Notes: generated from the sequence alone by a model not told the origin. DNA of 64,000 nucleotides from Polyodon spathula (GCF_017654505.1 NC_054547.1:22463838-22527837); one strand, 5' to 3'. Positions 30,523-43,167 are shown, numbered from the stretch's first letter. Translations and numbers: made by a program.

Positions 30523-33500
30523 GCAACATTTGCATAAACTCTGGATGTGTTACATGCCTTCACGGTTAAGTAAACAATTTAATGGATATTCTTGCTTTCA
30601 CTGATGCTTTTAAAAAAATAACTACAATAGTTCTTTTTTGCTCTGACAAGCATAAGATGTTATTTTTTGCTAAGAACAAATAACATGGTTTCTCTGTGAA
30701 AATGCATTCCACACATGTTGTATAAATATATTTTTTATATAATTAAATAACTTGCATGTATGTTTTGCCTTTATTTTTTATAGCTATTCATAGTGATTGC
30801 TGTGCTGCAGGTACCTGCAATGTAGTGCCATTGAGCTGTCACTTATGGCTGTACATACATTCACAGAAACTAAAAACTCTAGAGGTGTACCAAGATAGAA
30901 ACAACAGCATAGTTAACCAGGAGAGCAGAATTCAGGTAAAGAACATTGCTGTGTATATTGGTGTGGTGATGCAGTTTTAGACAGCGATGTCCATCACAAA
31001 TCTCATTTGGAAGTAGAATAAACAGGAACAGCAATAAACATGCTGAAGGCTATCCATCTAGGTCTGGAAACATAACAAAACCCCTTCCTATGTTCTCTTT
31101 ATCTCTCTCACAGTATAGAATATGTCAAATACCAAGCTAGTCTATTTAAAAATAAATCCAGCACTATATTCAGTGTCATTATGTGGCTTATAAATTCATC
31201 AGAGATATGAATTCTGAATGACATATTCCATTTGTGTATTCTTCATAAAAGGATGTTCTTATTTGCGTAGCACCCAGGAGGGGCACTCGTTCTTTTCAAT
31301 CGGGGTGGGATCAGGCAGAATACCAGAAGGAAATAAATTAAGACCACAGCAATATGCAGGACAATGACAATCGTTTTATTAAATATAGGTGGTTAACTAT
31401 ATTTAACAAATAGGACAAGTCTAGAATACACAGTTACGGCATGGGGTTTGCACTGTTCAGTAAAAATAATAATGGTCAATTACAATTATAAACAAAGTTC
31501 ATTGCTGCTCAATACAATCGCAGAGACGGGGCTTACTAAAAACAACAATAAAACCAGAAATTGGAGTGCAAATTTGTAAAGGCAAACAAACACATTACAA
31601 TTTATTAGAATACCATACATTTTGCTTCGTCAAAAGCCTTTGTAGTGATCCTTTAATAATTGGTATTGCTATGCCTTTAAGTAACATGTAATTCTTCATC
31701 CCAACTTTCTGGGTTGTAGTTCTCTGTTGGATTTCTCCTAGTTGTGTAGAGCTGTGTAAACATATCCAGACTCAGACAATAACAGAAGCAGCAGAATCTG
31801 TGACATGTATGTTATAGAATAGAACTGTGGAACTAGGAACTATGGTCTGAAGCATTTGACTGCTAATATAAATGTGCTCTGCCTTCTGGCCTGGATTGAT
31901 ATCAAACCAGCCTGCCCACCATTACAGCGCAGACCAATCTCTCTGGTTATAATGTATATATTTAAACATGTCCACAGTTCTCATTGAAAAGTAATTATGT
32001 AAATTTCAATATTTTTATTCCTAGAAATGCATAATGGGTATTAAAGGGTTAGGATTATTCTCTGTCTCATTATTTGCCTGCTGTTACCTCATCACACATT
32101 GAACCCCAGCTGAAAAATTAGCTCGGGTTCAGTGGAGACCCGCTTTAAATATACATGTGCATCCCCTCATACAGAGAACATTTTTAATAGGAAATTGCTG
32201 TGGTGAATTGCTTAGCCTTGTTGTTATTGTAATGACTTTCAGGGTCCTGTGATGACTATGTCAAATTGACTGGATTATTATTTAATTTTTGGATATTTTG
32301 TAATACTTTTAAAACCTTTCAGGTGTATCTAGACTAATTTGGGTTAGGCTTCCCCCTAGGACAATAAAAACACATTCACATTTAGATTTCAGATTTTCTT
32401 TTTTACTGCACTGCAGGTAAAATATATTTTTTTATTTCATTGTTTCATTTTTGGATTTTTCAAACAAACCACAGAAAACGGATTTGTAAAAAAAACAAAA
32501 AACAATGCACTAAAAAATCCACTGTATTCAATTTGAGCTAACTTCAGAAGACAGTTAATACAAAGATTGTGATGTCTGTTTAAGTTTTGGCAAAAAATTA
32601 TTACAGCTTAAAAAGAAAACATGTACTACACTTTTATAGTGATCGTGGCACTTCAGAGCAGTGTTGAGTGCGCAATATGAATCAAGAAGTTGAACCTGGT
32701 AGTTAATCTCACATTTTATGCAGCTTAGTGTTCTTTAGTGTAGACACAGTAAAGATGGAGTTCACTCTGCAGTGCAGTTCTTTGATCTGCGATGTGTAAA
32801 GCACATCTTTACGTGCATGACACATGCGCTGTCAAAAAAGTTGCTTTATTTTTTAATGTGACTTAGGTTATTTATACACTCTAATGCAGGGTAGAAATGA
32901 CTCTGGTAGTAATTAAGGCAGACTTACCTCAACTGCCCCAGGCGGTGGGTTAGTTAGTCCAACAGTCAGTCGCACTCAAAGATGCAGGTAAGTGTGAACA
33001 AACAGGTTGCAAGTCTATCTGCATTACACACTCAAAACTGTTCTAAAGTGTCAGTGTGAAAACATTACCTGTGACAATTTTGTAAACACCCAGACTGCAT
33101 CCAGTTACTCACTTTTATAAGGGATACAAACAGATATGTCTTTAACCTAGCATGGTATCAGATATACATATGTGTTTGCTATGACATGCTCTTTCAGTAC
33201 AGCAAGTATGAGAGCAAACATAAGTGCACAGCAGGTACAATATAAGGAAGGATTTAATTAGGTATAACTTATTTATCCTTAAAACAATCAATGGTGTCAA
33301 TGTACTAAGTCTTCCATAGGGCTTTTGTGATTACTGTTTCAGACTATTTTCTTTGTTTTCCAAAAATGATCCACATGAAGGTCTCAGTATTCAGTATGGA
33401 GTCCTCTGGTGTTGATGCAAAGCAGACAGACCTAGCAGTTCTGGGATCAAGGCAGTAATCAGTGTCTCTTCGGTGTTGTAGATCAGTGAGGAGCTGTAGC

Positions 33501-34005
33501 TGGTGTTCTTGACCTCAAACCAGACTGTCCAATTTGTTTCACACAGTTTGGTTGCTTATAGATGTTGTTTTGAAGTGGATATTGAGCCCATGTGCAGTGG
33601 ATTGGGGATTCCTCAGTGACATATTGTGCAGATACTGGCCATTGCGTGATGTGGTTGACCTCCCACGACCATGATGTCTGGTGTACAAATCTGTGGTTTC
33701 ATAATGTGTCCACAATCCAGAAAAAAACAGACTGGGTCACACCCAATTGACCAGCTACATGTCTTTGTGTAGCCTCAGATTCCAGCTCTGGCAGTCTGGA
33801 CTTCAGTCAGAAATGTTCATGTGTCACCATGTGGAACAAGCCATGATTCCCAAACCAAAAACAACAACCAATGTTATCACCTGAGCAGCCACTTGAAAAA
33901 ACAAAGGGACAGCCAGTGCAAAATGCATCTCAACAGCTGTCACAATTTATTGAAGAACACATGAAGGTCTACCTGGAGAATGCCTAACAACTTTTTAGAC
34001 TGTAT
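29451..34005. other. No gene recognised; AT-rich, with a (TA)n microsatellite at 30459-30522
   Basis: Across 4.5 kb I see no credible frame longer than about 75 codons and no terminal repeats. The stretch 33420-33990 has a more balanced composition and might be an old DNA transposon, but no domain is visible. Confidence 0.5.
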
Positions 34006-34010
34006 GTCAT

Positions 34011-34553
34011 TGTGACAGGGTCTTCCTCGAGTCACGCGTGTGGGTCGCCGCTGTTCAAGCATACAGAGAGACTGAGGTTGGTGTTGAAACGCCGGCACAG
34101 GCGCGCAGGATTTATTAACAACAAACAGAAAGTGAAAGTAAAATAAAGGCGGTCATGTGACGTTACCAGCGATGGTAACGCACAGAGGACAAATACAGTA
34201 AACCGTACAAAAAGTGCAAAATAAAACACAATACCCCAAACTATAACTCAAAAGGTGACGTGAAAACGGCAGGCCTTGCAGCAGCCCCGAGCAATCTCCC
34301 GCGGATGTTTTTAAACTGACGGACACTCGGTCGAGACCCGCCCACTTGCTGATTGAGGACCAGCACAGCCAATCACTTGCTGCCCTTCCCTCAACCAAGC
34401 ATAGCAGGCAGCAAGTCTCAATCGAGCGCCCGTCTGTAAACAATAATACAATCAAACTAATCAAGTACCAAAACGTCACAAAATAAACCCATTCCCACAT
34501 ATAAACCACACCAACACTAATTTACCACTGTGCAGGGCAATCGCACTGCCACA
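34011..34553 (-). mobile_element. Solo LTR with perfect 5-bp target duplication
   Basis: Ends TGTGACAG and CTGCCACA are bounded by GTCAT (34006-34010 and 34554-34558). On the minus strand an AATAAATCCTGCGCGCC signal lies about 90 bp from the LTR end, so transcription would be leftward. It is 543 bp. Related partial copies are at 34695-34935 and 39590-39870. Confidence 0.9.
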
Positions 34554-34694
34554 GTCATATTTAATGTTTGCTCCATTCATTATTTGGAATAGTGTATATT
34601 ACTAAGAATTGCATTGAATACAGTGCTCATTAATAACAATAAAAACATCAATTTACAGTCTATTAGACTGCAGAAGTACAAAAAAACATGAAAG

Positions 34695-34940
34695 TGTGAC
34701 AGTACTGGTGTCACATGCGTGGGTGACCGCTGATATGCATGACAGAGAGACATTGGAGTTGGAGTGGAAACGCCAGCACAGGTGCGCAGGATTTATTCAT
34801 ACAAAAGAATGTAAATAAACAAAGGGGTCTTGTGACACTACCAACAATGGTAACACACACAGGAGACATACAGCAAGCTGTATAAAAGGTAAAATAAAAC
34901 TCAAAAACTACAAATAAAGGGTTCCTGTGTGGGTGTGGTT
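34695..34940 (-). mobile_element. Partial LTR related to 34011-34553
   Basis: Begins TGTGACAGTACTGGTGTCAC and shares GGTGACCGCTG, GAAACGCCAGCACAGGTGCG, CAGGATTTATT and ATGGTAACAC with the neighbouring solo LTR. It corresponds to the R/U5-side half only. Confidence 0.7.
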
Positions 34941-34951
34941 ATGAAACAGAT

Positions 34952-35428
34952 GTCACAGAGTCACTGGTCCAGGTGCAAATAACCCTAATACCAGCAATGG
35001 TAGAGGGTGTGTTTTATTTACAGGAACGCAGTCCAAAGCAACAAAAAAAAAAAATACAAATCATAGGTCCCAATACAGCGAGTCCCTCTCAGCTCTATTG
35101 TGCACTTTCAGGTGGTGGAAAGTGCAGGTGTTCAGGTGCTGATGTGTCCAGTTCAGTTGTGCAGGGTGTGTGGTGTCCAAGGTGAAAGTGCTGGCAGTAG
35201 TGCGGCAGCTCATTGTCGTGACAACTCACTCAGACCCCGGTCCTGACAATAAACAAACCAAAACCACGTAGGAAACAAACAAATGGCTCAGCAACCCAGG
35301 TTCAGTGTTACCTCCAAAAAGAGGCCTTGCAAAATGACAGCCCTTATATACCAGAGACTCCACCCCATGATCAGCGCAACTCAGCATACCTGCCAGTTGT
35401 CTAATGCAGCACAGCTGATCACAGTAAT
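34952..35428 (-). mobile_element. Probable solo LTR, another family
   Basis: Begins TGTCACAGAGTCAC. On the minus strand it has a TATATAAGGGCTGTC promoter-like stretch near 35340 and AATAAAACACACC near 35010. It stops where the long LTR copy begins. No target duplication was identified. Confidence 0.45.
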
Positions 35429-35433
35429 CTTGT

Positions 35434-36233
35434 TGTCGCAAATAACGCTGGATCAGCTAGGCTGGTCAGTAAAACACTGAGTCCTTTTGTATGGAGAATC
35501 TCAGGAGCTAAGGCTCATGGTTCATCAACTGATTCAGATTAAGTTGTATTGTGTCTGCCAACTGATGATGTGAGGCATAACAGTAATTGGATACCAGAAA
35601 ATATGAATAACAGTGAGTTTTGGCCTTCAGTATTCTGGATGGAAGGCATACCTCGCAAAGTGACCTTGTGTGAGCAGAAAGAAATGTATAGTAACAATGT
35701 GTACAGATCCAGAACTATTGTACATGGTGCAGAAATAACCCTGACACATAAATTAAAACATAATCCTCTTGTTAATTGTGCATGTAATATGTGCCAAAGC
35801 AAGTCATCAGCGACTGGGCCCAGACTTTGTCCGGCATGCAGTCATTTAAGAACATAAGAACATAAGAAAGTTTACAAACGAGAGGAGGCCATTCGGCCCA
35901 TCTTGCTCGTTTGGTTGTTAGTAGCTTATTGATCCCAAAATCTCATCAAGCAGCTTCTTGAAGGATCCCAGGGTGTCAGCTTCAACAACATTACTGGGGA
36001 GTTGATTCCAGACCCTCACAATTCTCTGTGTAAAAAAGTGTCTCCTATTTTCTGTTCTGAATGCCCCTTTTTCTAAACTCCATTTGTGACCCCTGGTCCT
36101 TGTTTCTTTTTTCAGGCTGAAAAAGTCCCTTGGCTAAACACTGTAGAATCTTGTTTGAATGCAATGATTCTGTAGATGTTTCTTTCTCTCATTTAAATGT
36201 AAACCCAAAGATATTAAGAGGATTGAATGCATG
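35434..36233 (+). pseudogene. ORF at the 5' end of the long LTR, broken copy
   Basis: Same frame as at 51070-51586 in copy 2, with an in-frame TAA at about 35541 and a CR1 fragment inserted after GPRLCPACSHL. Where they overlap, the two copies differ at very few residues. See the intact-frame entry for a description. Confidence 0.6.
35847..36130 (-). mobile_element. 5'-truncated CR1 LINE insertion
   Basis: It matches the reverse of 57980-58260 of the full CR1 below, ending in the 8-bp repeat tail (TAAGAACATAAGAACATAAG). Comparison with the uninterrupted copy at 51480 gives the empty site: GTCATT/GGCTAAAC. There is no target duplication, and TTGG is shared between target and element at the truncated end. 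Confidence 0.95.
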
Positions 36234-37927
36234 AGTTGTGAAAGGGTCACTTAGTAAAATGGGCAGATCTGGCAAAATTAGAATGTGAGGAAGGTGTCCC
36301 TGCTAAGTGTATACAAGTGTCTTGTAGGTAGAAAGTCAAGGCCATGGCGACTCACACTTGTGATGCGAGACGATGGATTCGAGAGCCTAGTGTCGTGTTC
36401 GCTGAGCCAACCCGAGCTGAACCTGAGACCGAAGTGGAGTCCTGCTGGGAGTGAGCTGAAACCCTGGACATGGACTGGATGATTTAAAATGAAATGCATT
36501 AATGCAATAATATGTGTTATAACCCTTTGTAGTGTTTGTATAATCTTTAGTTTGAAAAATTATGCAAGTGTGTAATCAAAAGTAACGCTTAATGCTTTTT
36601 TAATCAGTAATTGTGAAAATTATGTATTTTCTTTATATAAAATCATGCAGTAGAAACTGGTATAGTTTGATTCAAGTGGACAGTTTTTAGACGGTTTCTT
36701 ATCAAGATGGGCTTGATTCCCAAAATTGAATGCTAAGTTTCTACAGCACCCTTTTTAGCCTAAGAAAATGTTGTTAAATGTTGAAATAATATTTAATATG
36801 CTTGTTTTTTACTAAAAACTATTTGTGTGTGTAAGACCATATGCTTAACACTGCCTGTTATAATAATATACATGAAATTGTTTCTCGTCAAGATAGGTTA
36901 GCATTTAAAATAGTTAATAATCGTGTGCCACAGCAAAGAAACTGTTTAGTTTGACTCTGAGTTAAAAGATGATGCAGCAGAAAGAGATGCTGTTTGAAAT
37001 ATAAAATAAGAAGCTTAAACAAATAATAAAAAGTAATTTTAAAAGTAGAGGATGGGTTTTGAGAAGGTAACCTTTATGTGACCTTTCTTCCCAAACTTTC
37101 TGTGAGCCTGTTTTTTAAGAAACAACCATGCCTGGTAAAGGGGGGAATAGTTGGCACGCAGAGCGAGAATTCTTTTATCAAAAAGATTATAGCGTCAAGG
37201 TTAAAATTTAACAGAGAAAATTAAATTCTCACCCTAGAAATTGCTCATCACTGGAAATTGGGAAGATTGGTGTACCACCAGAGAACCGGTTTTAGCTGGC
37301 TTGTGTGCTGCTGAAAAAGGAGGTCATCCGCAGTTCAGCTGAGTTCATGCTGTCAGGAAACTCATAGGACAGAGACATTACAATCTTACACTTAAATAAA
37401 AAACAAATAGATTATCCATGAAGAGAAACTCTATATTGGAAAAACATAAGATGGACGTTCCCTATAATATCTGTTAAGCACACGCCTGCAAAGAGAGAAG
37501 GAAAACTAATTTGAAGAATAGAATGGCATGAGGGAATATATACTTAGACATTAACACATATAATCAATATAATCATAACTGATAGTGTTGTATATATTTT
37601 AAACAACACTCATATGTTCAAAATAATATTATTCTCTTTGTCTGCACATATGAAATAAAGGAACAGCAAGGGTCCTTTGGGGAAATAAAAGTCCAGTGAA
37701 CTATGTTTCACCTAACTTTTTAGATAGAGGAGGGGTTGAGAGATAAACTGGTGAGATCATGATCAGATGTGTGGACCAGGTGTTATATTTTAATTAATTG
37801 TTGGCACAAGGCTCTAAATTTTTAGGCTGTTGTGTGCCAAAGAGATAAGATTGGACTTGATAAAGATTATCCATGTATTCCTATGGAGACAAATCCTATA
37901 AAACCTCACACCTTTCGTAAAGGGGTA

Positions 37928-38566
37928 TGTGATAAAGTGCCCGCCCCTGTGTATATTATCTGTTATGTGTTGGGTGTGGTGTGTTTAAATGTTGGTGTAT
38001 AGACATTGGTACACGGGATATAAATGGGTCTGTGTAACATGAGTGTTTAAAATGTATATGTGTATTTAGGCACGAGGATTGCACAGCACTTCACGTGCAA
38101 GTAAAATGTAATAATATGGAATTGCACTTTATTAATTCATGTGCTGGGATTCAAGTGAATAATTAATTGATAATTGAATCCCAGCACAACAGTATATATA
38201 GATGCACGTTGTCACATACTGGTTTTTGGGTGTTCGGTGAGTGGAGAACGGGAGAGAGAGGGTAGGAGAAGTAAATATTTCAATTGCTATTACGTGCTGG
38301 TGGGACCAGCACGATACTTGTTTATTTAAAACTCACCTTGTTTGTGTGTCTAGCTGCTCACCGTTTTTTGTTAAATATTAGTCCGTTTTTGTTTGTCTGT
38401 TTTATTTTGGCTACCAGTGCCGTGTCCTGTTTCTGTTTTCGTGTTTAAACGTTTTATTTACAATAAACCGGCACAAGCAAGCGTCATCACCATTTCACAT
38501 CATGTGTCTTTATGTTCATTCCTTTTCCTGGGTCTGACACCGCCCACTTCGGCAGTCTCTGTGACA
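37928..38566 (+). mobile_element. Solo LTR, family 1 (subtype with different hairpin arms)
   Basis: Begins TGTGATAAAGTGCCCGCCCC and ends CTCTGTGACA. Flanks GGGTA (37923-37927) and GTGTA (38567-38571) match at four of five bases, and the empty site is visible near 52780 in copy 2. It has a 14-bp perfect hairpin (38141-38154 with 38174-38187), TATATATA (38193) and AATAAACCGG near 38462. Length 639 bp. Confidence 0.9.
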
Positions 38567-39200
38567 GTGTACCACAATCAAGACTGCTTGGCAGGGTGAA
38601 GTGGTCCATCTCTTGCAGATCTCCACAAGATAATTCTGATTCCTTGGTTCACGTTATTTTTCCTTATAATAGGAGGTAAGCATATTATCGACATTATTAT
38701 CTCACATGTATTGGTTGCATTGCTATAAAGTATTGAAACTATGTTTTAGTTTTTGAGAGTGTTATATTGAATGAACTGAAATATAGAAGTGGGTGCTTTT
38801 TTAGACCGCTTGTATAGCTGGCCCGGTGGCTACAATGATACACGGAGATGTATCATGCCAATTGAAGTATTAATGCTGAACTTGCAACTAACTTAGAAAT
38901 GCTAATTGTTATTGCATGTTTATGGATTTTGGTGGTGTGCGCAAACTGCGTTTCCAATATTAAAAGCATTTTAATAAAGCGAAGGAGCATTGCTCTGATT
39001 CATAAAACTTCAAAGGAACGAGTCTTGGGTGTTTTTCTTGATTAAAATATGGGTTACATGGACATACATACAAGCTCGAACATAAACCACTGGGAGTTTA
39101 TAATATCTCTGTCGTCTTAACATCTCCCCTGAGTTAAGAGTGTGTGCAGAGTAAATAAAAAAAGAGTACGTGAAAATCTGTGAACGCAGCAGACGTGACA

Positions 39201-39370
39201 TTGTCCATTAATATGGTCATTCCTTCCTGCACCAAGATGGCCAACTTCCTTTTCCGCCCCTCTCTCCAAACCAGTCCGTCTCAGTACAGGCATGCAAGTA
39301 CCTCTGCTTAGTGCCCTCTTGGGTCGGGAGGGAGATTTACAGCTCAGATCTTCTCTTTCTGTCACAGTGC
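39201..39370 (-). mobile_element. LTR end related to 10502-11244
   Basis: The last 60 bp, GGGAGGGAGATTTACA through TCTTTCTGTCACA, parallel the end of the solo LTR at 11170-11244. The remainder has been lost. Confidence 0.5.
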
Positions 39371-39589
39371 CACACAGAGTGAGCGTCCCGCTCCAGTATG
39401 TAACCCTCACTATACATTACTTGGGATCACTATCCCCTAAACTAACCTACCTATGAGCCGGTATTCATACGATTACACCTGCTGCTTCATACGGCCTTGG
39501 CTGGGCATTGTCTTCATAAGTACCATGTTGCAGTTTCAGGGTTGCGTAGCTGTAGTTCCTGCAAAGCAGACACTCTCCGCATGTATACG

Positions 39590-39870
39590 CAGCTCCCCTC
39601 TGTAGCATGGCAGTGCAGTCGCCCCGAGTGATCTCCACTTGGTTGAGACCCGCCCACCTGCTGATTGAGGGCCGGCACAGCCAATCAGAAACTGCCCTTC
39701 CCCTCAACCAAACCCAGCAGGCACAAAAGTCTCAATCGAGCTCCTTTCTGTAGAGAATCAATTAATCAAACAAATCAACTCCAAAAAGACACACAATAAA
39801 CCCATTCCCACATATAAAATTAGACCAACACTAATTCCCACCTGTGCAGGGCAATATGCTATATTGTCCT
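39590..39870 (-). mobile_element. Partial LTR related to 34011-34553
   Basis: Shares CCCGAG-TGATCTCC, GTTGAGACCCGCCCACCTGC, TGATTGAGG, CACAGCCAATCA and CAATAAACCCATTCCCACAT, ending CTGTGCAGGGCAAT. This is the U3 half on the minus strand. The other half is absent; 39371-39589 is unassigned. Confidence 0.75.
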
Positions 39871-39896
39871 CTATCCAGAACAGGTAATTGTTGTGA

Positions 39897-40290
39897 TATT
39901 AAGTGGAAGGTGACAATAACAGGAGAGATAAGTAACAACTTAATTGAAGTCTATAAAATCTTAAATGGTATAGAGTTAACCCAAGACATTACTTCAAATT
40001 TAGCACAGAGTGTAGAATGAGAGGGCATAAATGGCATGTGAGGAAAAGTAAGTTTAGTACGGAAGGTAGGAAGCACTTTTTTAACAGAGAGTTATAAATA
40101 CATGCAATAGCCTACCAGGTGAAGTAGTAGGATCTAAAACACTCTGAACATTAAAAAAGACTGGATTCTGTCCTATTGAATTAGATTCCCCTAGTAGGGG
40201 CGAATGGTGTGTTAACAAGGAACAAGCCTTGATGGGCCTAACAGACTTTTCTAATACCCAACCTTGTCTTGTGTTTCTATATAAGATCTT
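39897..40290 (+). mobile_element. Old CR1-type LINE 3' end
   Basis: Frames give NLIEVYKILNGIE and later GGSTFF-like sequence around GGAAGCACTTTTTTAACAGAG, then GGGGCGAATGGTGTG...GATGGGCCTAACAGACTTTT. This is the C-terminal RT end and 3' untranslated region of a CR1 relative, clearly older and more diverged than the copy at 54-58 kb. Confidence 0.7.
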
Positions 40291-40804
40291 AAGAGGAGTG
40301 TACAGAATGTTAGCACTGGGTGATGCACCAGTATTGATTTGCTGGTTCTAATTTTAGCTGTGACATCAACTGATGAATGACACATTGTAGCTCTGTAGCT
40401 ATTGTTTTATTCATTAAAGTGTTTCACCAGGATAACCTCAATGAGATGTCACATCTCGTTTCCATGAGTGTGCCGGGAAGTGACAGTCCGGAGCAAAAAG
40501 CTTTAAAAGACCCCCATTCAGACACTGCACTTCAGATAGTATAGAATAATGTACACAGGTCAGAATATTTTAGCACACAATGATATATTGCACTTTTTCA
40601 AAATCAGAGGCAACAGTAATGTGAAAACTAAAAAAGTGGCTGAACCTAACAAAGTAATTTCATAAATCTTACCAGTGAACTTCCATTCACTATGGGATGA
40701 AATGGGCAGTTTCCAAAGACAATATGATAATGCAACCATGTATTTGAATTTTAAAATATCATATGTTACTACACTAGGTGAAATAATGTTCTCAGTTTGC
40801 TTGC

Positions 40805-41110
40805 TGTGACAGGGTGGAGTGTAATACTTTCTCAGTGTGTGTGTGTGTGGTTTTGAATGTAATTTTGGCAGGGATGGAGTTAAATCCATCTCTGCCAACA
40901 ATCATGCTGGGAATGTGGCCAATCCCCGGTTAGGTAATTGGTGCTAATTGGAGAACGGCCACATGTACAGTATATAAAGGTAGTACACAATCCTAACTTA
41001 GCGTAATTGTCACCAGTCAACAATACCTTCACCTTGAACTCTAAGAATTCAAGGTAAATAAAACATTACTTTTTAATGCTGTAATTTTATTATTATTTAC
41101 ATGTTACATT
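40805..41110 (+). mobile_element. LTR fragment with two hairpins
   Basis: Begins TGTGACAGGGTGGAG. Contains the GGCAGGGATGGA/TCCATCTCTGCC palindrome (40868-40899), a second hairpin ATGTGGCC/GGCCACAT (40913-40920 with 40957-40964), a TATATAAAGG box (about 40970) and AATAAA (about 41057). The 3' boundary is unclear. Confidence 0.6.
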
Positions 41111-41194
41111 GCCCAGTATGTTATAGTATTTATGTGGTTTTTATGTTACTGTGTTTTTCATTTGTGTTTAGTGAAGGAAAATGCATTTGATAAG

Positions 41195-41322
41195 TGTAAC
41201 CGTGGCCGTGGAGAACCTAACCCCCTATTTCCGATAAGCTCTAGTATTTGCCAAACACGGTTTTGCCAACCACAGGGGTTTTCAAGAACGTAACCCCCGT
41301 GGTTGGCAAAGGATTACTGTGT
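41195..41322 (-). mobile_element. Tigger/pogo-type terminal region
   Basis: On the minus strand it begins CAGTAATCCTTTGCC then AACCACGGGGGTTACGTTCT TGAAAACC, matching the usual Tigger end (CAGTAATCCTCG...GGGGTTACGTTC). It continues to GGGGGTTAGGTTCTCCACGG. A hairpin (TTTGCCAACCAC...GTGGTTGGCAAA) lies within it. The opposite end was not found. Confidence 0.6.
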
Positions 41323-41789
41323 ATTACCACACAATATTATGTCTCAATTTAGTTTTGAACCGTAATGCACGAGTAACCTGTTTGTTTATTTGTTGCTCTT
41401 TTTGTTCCCATTTGGTAGTAATATATGTGAGCAAACAACGCTTCACAGCAGCTTTCCTGATCCTGAGTCTTATTTCTGATGCTATCCTGCCACATTTGCC
41501 TTCCAAGGTAATCTGTTATATTTGCATTTTCACCTCAGCAATGTCTTCTGAGTTAAGTATCTTACTGGCTGCAATGTATTGTCAGTCACTAATGGAAGCA
41601 GCTAGCTGTCTAACACGGGGGAGAGCCTGGCTATGTGAGGCTGCCAATTTAGTGACAATTTTGCACAGCCAAGATGCAAACCTGCACTTCCCTGACTGTA
41701 TATCACATGGTTGTGCTTTTACTGGCTTCTTGAAAATATCTTTGAATGTGATATTTGAATTGATATTTGACGATGATTGTGTTACTTGA
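41318..41789 (+). other. 156-codon open frame, unrecognised
   Basis: The frame has repeated short hydrophobic stretches and Cys residues (CLFICCSFCSHLVVIYV) and no family motif. The opposite strand also has an open 60-codon basic frame (KCGRIASEIRLRIRKAAVK), and either could be a decayed transposon piece beside the Tigger end. I lean to no functional gene. Confidence 0.2.
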
Positions 41790-42842
41790 AGTCTAATGAT
41801 GATTAGACCTCAAAATTTGGTAAAAATTGTTTACTTTTATGGTAACTCAATTTATTCCATTGGTAAAACTAAAACTAAGTTCTGGCAGCATGTACATTCA
41901 CTTTAAAACTCTTCATAGATTGTGAATTGTGTTATATCTTGACCGAGTGATTCACACAAAATTCCTATCTTTAAACCCTCATCTTTCAGTATAAATTCTG
42001 AATTTTGGAATCACAGATATAAATTGTTTTTAAAATATTGATTCTGGTAATGCGGTTATGGCAATGTTTATTCATTTGCGATAGGCATTTCATTTTGTTG
42101 GTCATAATCCATTTGGTTGAGCTTTCCACAATGGTCTAATAAATTGGTTTAATGTTTCTTATAGAATGCAATGTGCAAGATCAGAATTACTTCCAGTGAG
42201 TAACTATGTTGCCCATGGTTAAATACTTGGTCCTTGTTATTTCTGTTTTTCCTTTATTGTCTACTTATCTTCTGATAACATGTAATATGCTAATGATACA
42301 GTCATACACTTATATCGAATGACAAATCTTTGCCTGTGTTAATAGAAAAACTTAGCCATTTATGACAAAAAAAAAACCCAACATGTTTTAAATGCTGACA
42401 AACCTAAACCAATGCTATTAACTAAAAGGACCCTCCCTGACATTTTACATATTTTTTTACAGACAGAAATGTCAAAGATAATGTTGCACTGTTTGATATA
42501 CAAATTATAATTATCCCAGTGCCATATTTAGATTTGCCACTGTTTAGATCAATTGAATGGACAACAATATATCTAGCATAAAGAAATATATCTACAAAGA
42601 AATACAGTAAGGTTTTTCAAAGATGGAAGAAAGTGGGAGAGACCAGATAAGAGTGCACACAGCCAGCTATTGCGAATAGGATGAAAAGATGTCCCGATAA
42701 AAAGGGGCTTTGTCCCGTGTCCCGGTCGAGATAATGTTAGAAAGCCATTTGTCCCAATTTTTTGTGTAAATGTTGAAAACCCAGGGACACATTCGCAGAC
42801 TTGATTAAACATTAAATACACCTAATATTTCTTATACTTTCT
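41790..42842. other. No gene recognised
   Basis: AT-rich. A small patch at 42690-42790 with TGTCCCG/CCCGTGTCCCGGTCGAG is compositionally distinct and may be an old hAT-type leader, which I cannot support further. Confidence 0.4.
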
Positions 42843-43160
42843 TATTATATTGTAAATACAGTATAATCGTAAATCTCGAAAAACTACTCACTTCTAAATC
42901 TTTAAAAAGTCATTTTTGTATTACTTTAGTATAAATACATGTTAATTTGGATTCATATGTTGTTTTTTTCTGACTATGTGAACAAAAAGACACACAAAAG
43001 CTCCCATTTTCTCATTGGAAATAGTGATATTTTGAAATATCACTGTCCTGGTCACAAAAGCAAAGTTTGTGGGGAATAATAGCCATTTTCAATACTTTTG
43101 AGGCATAAGCAATTAGGAAATAACACTTGCTACCCAGGAACAAAAATTGTGTTACATAGT
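42843..43160 (+). mobile_element. 3'-terminal fragment of the unknown-family element
   Basis: Matches 6870-7161 from CAGTATAATCGTAAATCTCG to AAAATTGTGTTACATAGT. It abuts and truncates the family-1 LTR at 43168. The inner break corresponds closely to that of the copy at 20446-20762. Confidence 0.85.
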
Positions 43161-43167
43161 GTAATCA

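Larger units (their letters stand above)
35434..39200 (+). mobile_element. Long LTR-like unit, copy 1, carrying two later insertions
   Basis: It runs from TGTCGCAAATAACG to CAGACGTGACA and is bounded by TTGT (35430-35433 and 39201-39204). It matches 51070-53481 throughout, except for a CR1 insertion (35847-36130), a solo LTR (37928-38566) and about 500 bp (near 36787-37287) absent from copy 2. Without insertions it is about 2.85 kb. Near its end AATAAAGCGAAGGAGCATTG followed by a U5-like tail ending CA is typical of retroviral LTRs. A reading frame occupies the first 0.75 kb. TG...CA ends plus a 4-bp duplication suggest a solo LTR of a retrovirus-like element with an unusually long U3. Confidence 0.6.

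Noticed and set aside
35549..35857. Frame at the start of long LTR copy 1 read as a functional gene ending SHLRT
   Set aside because: Its end is created by the CR1 insertion and an upstream TAA interrupts the frame; copy 2 shows the uninterrupted form.
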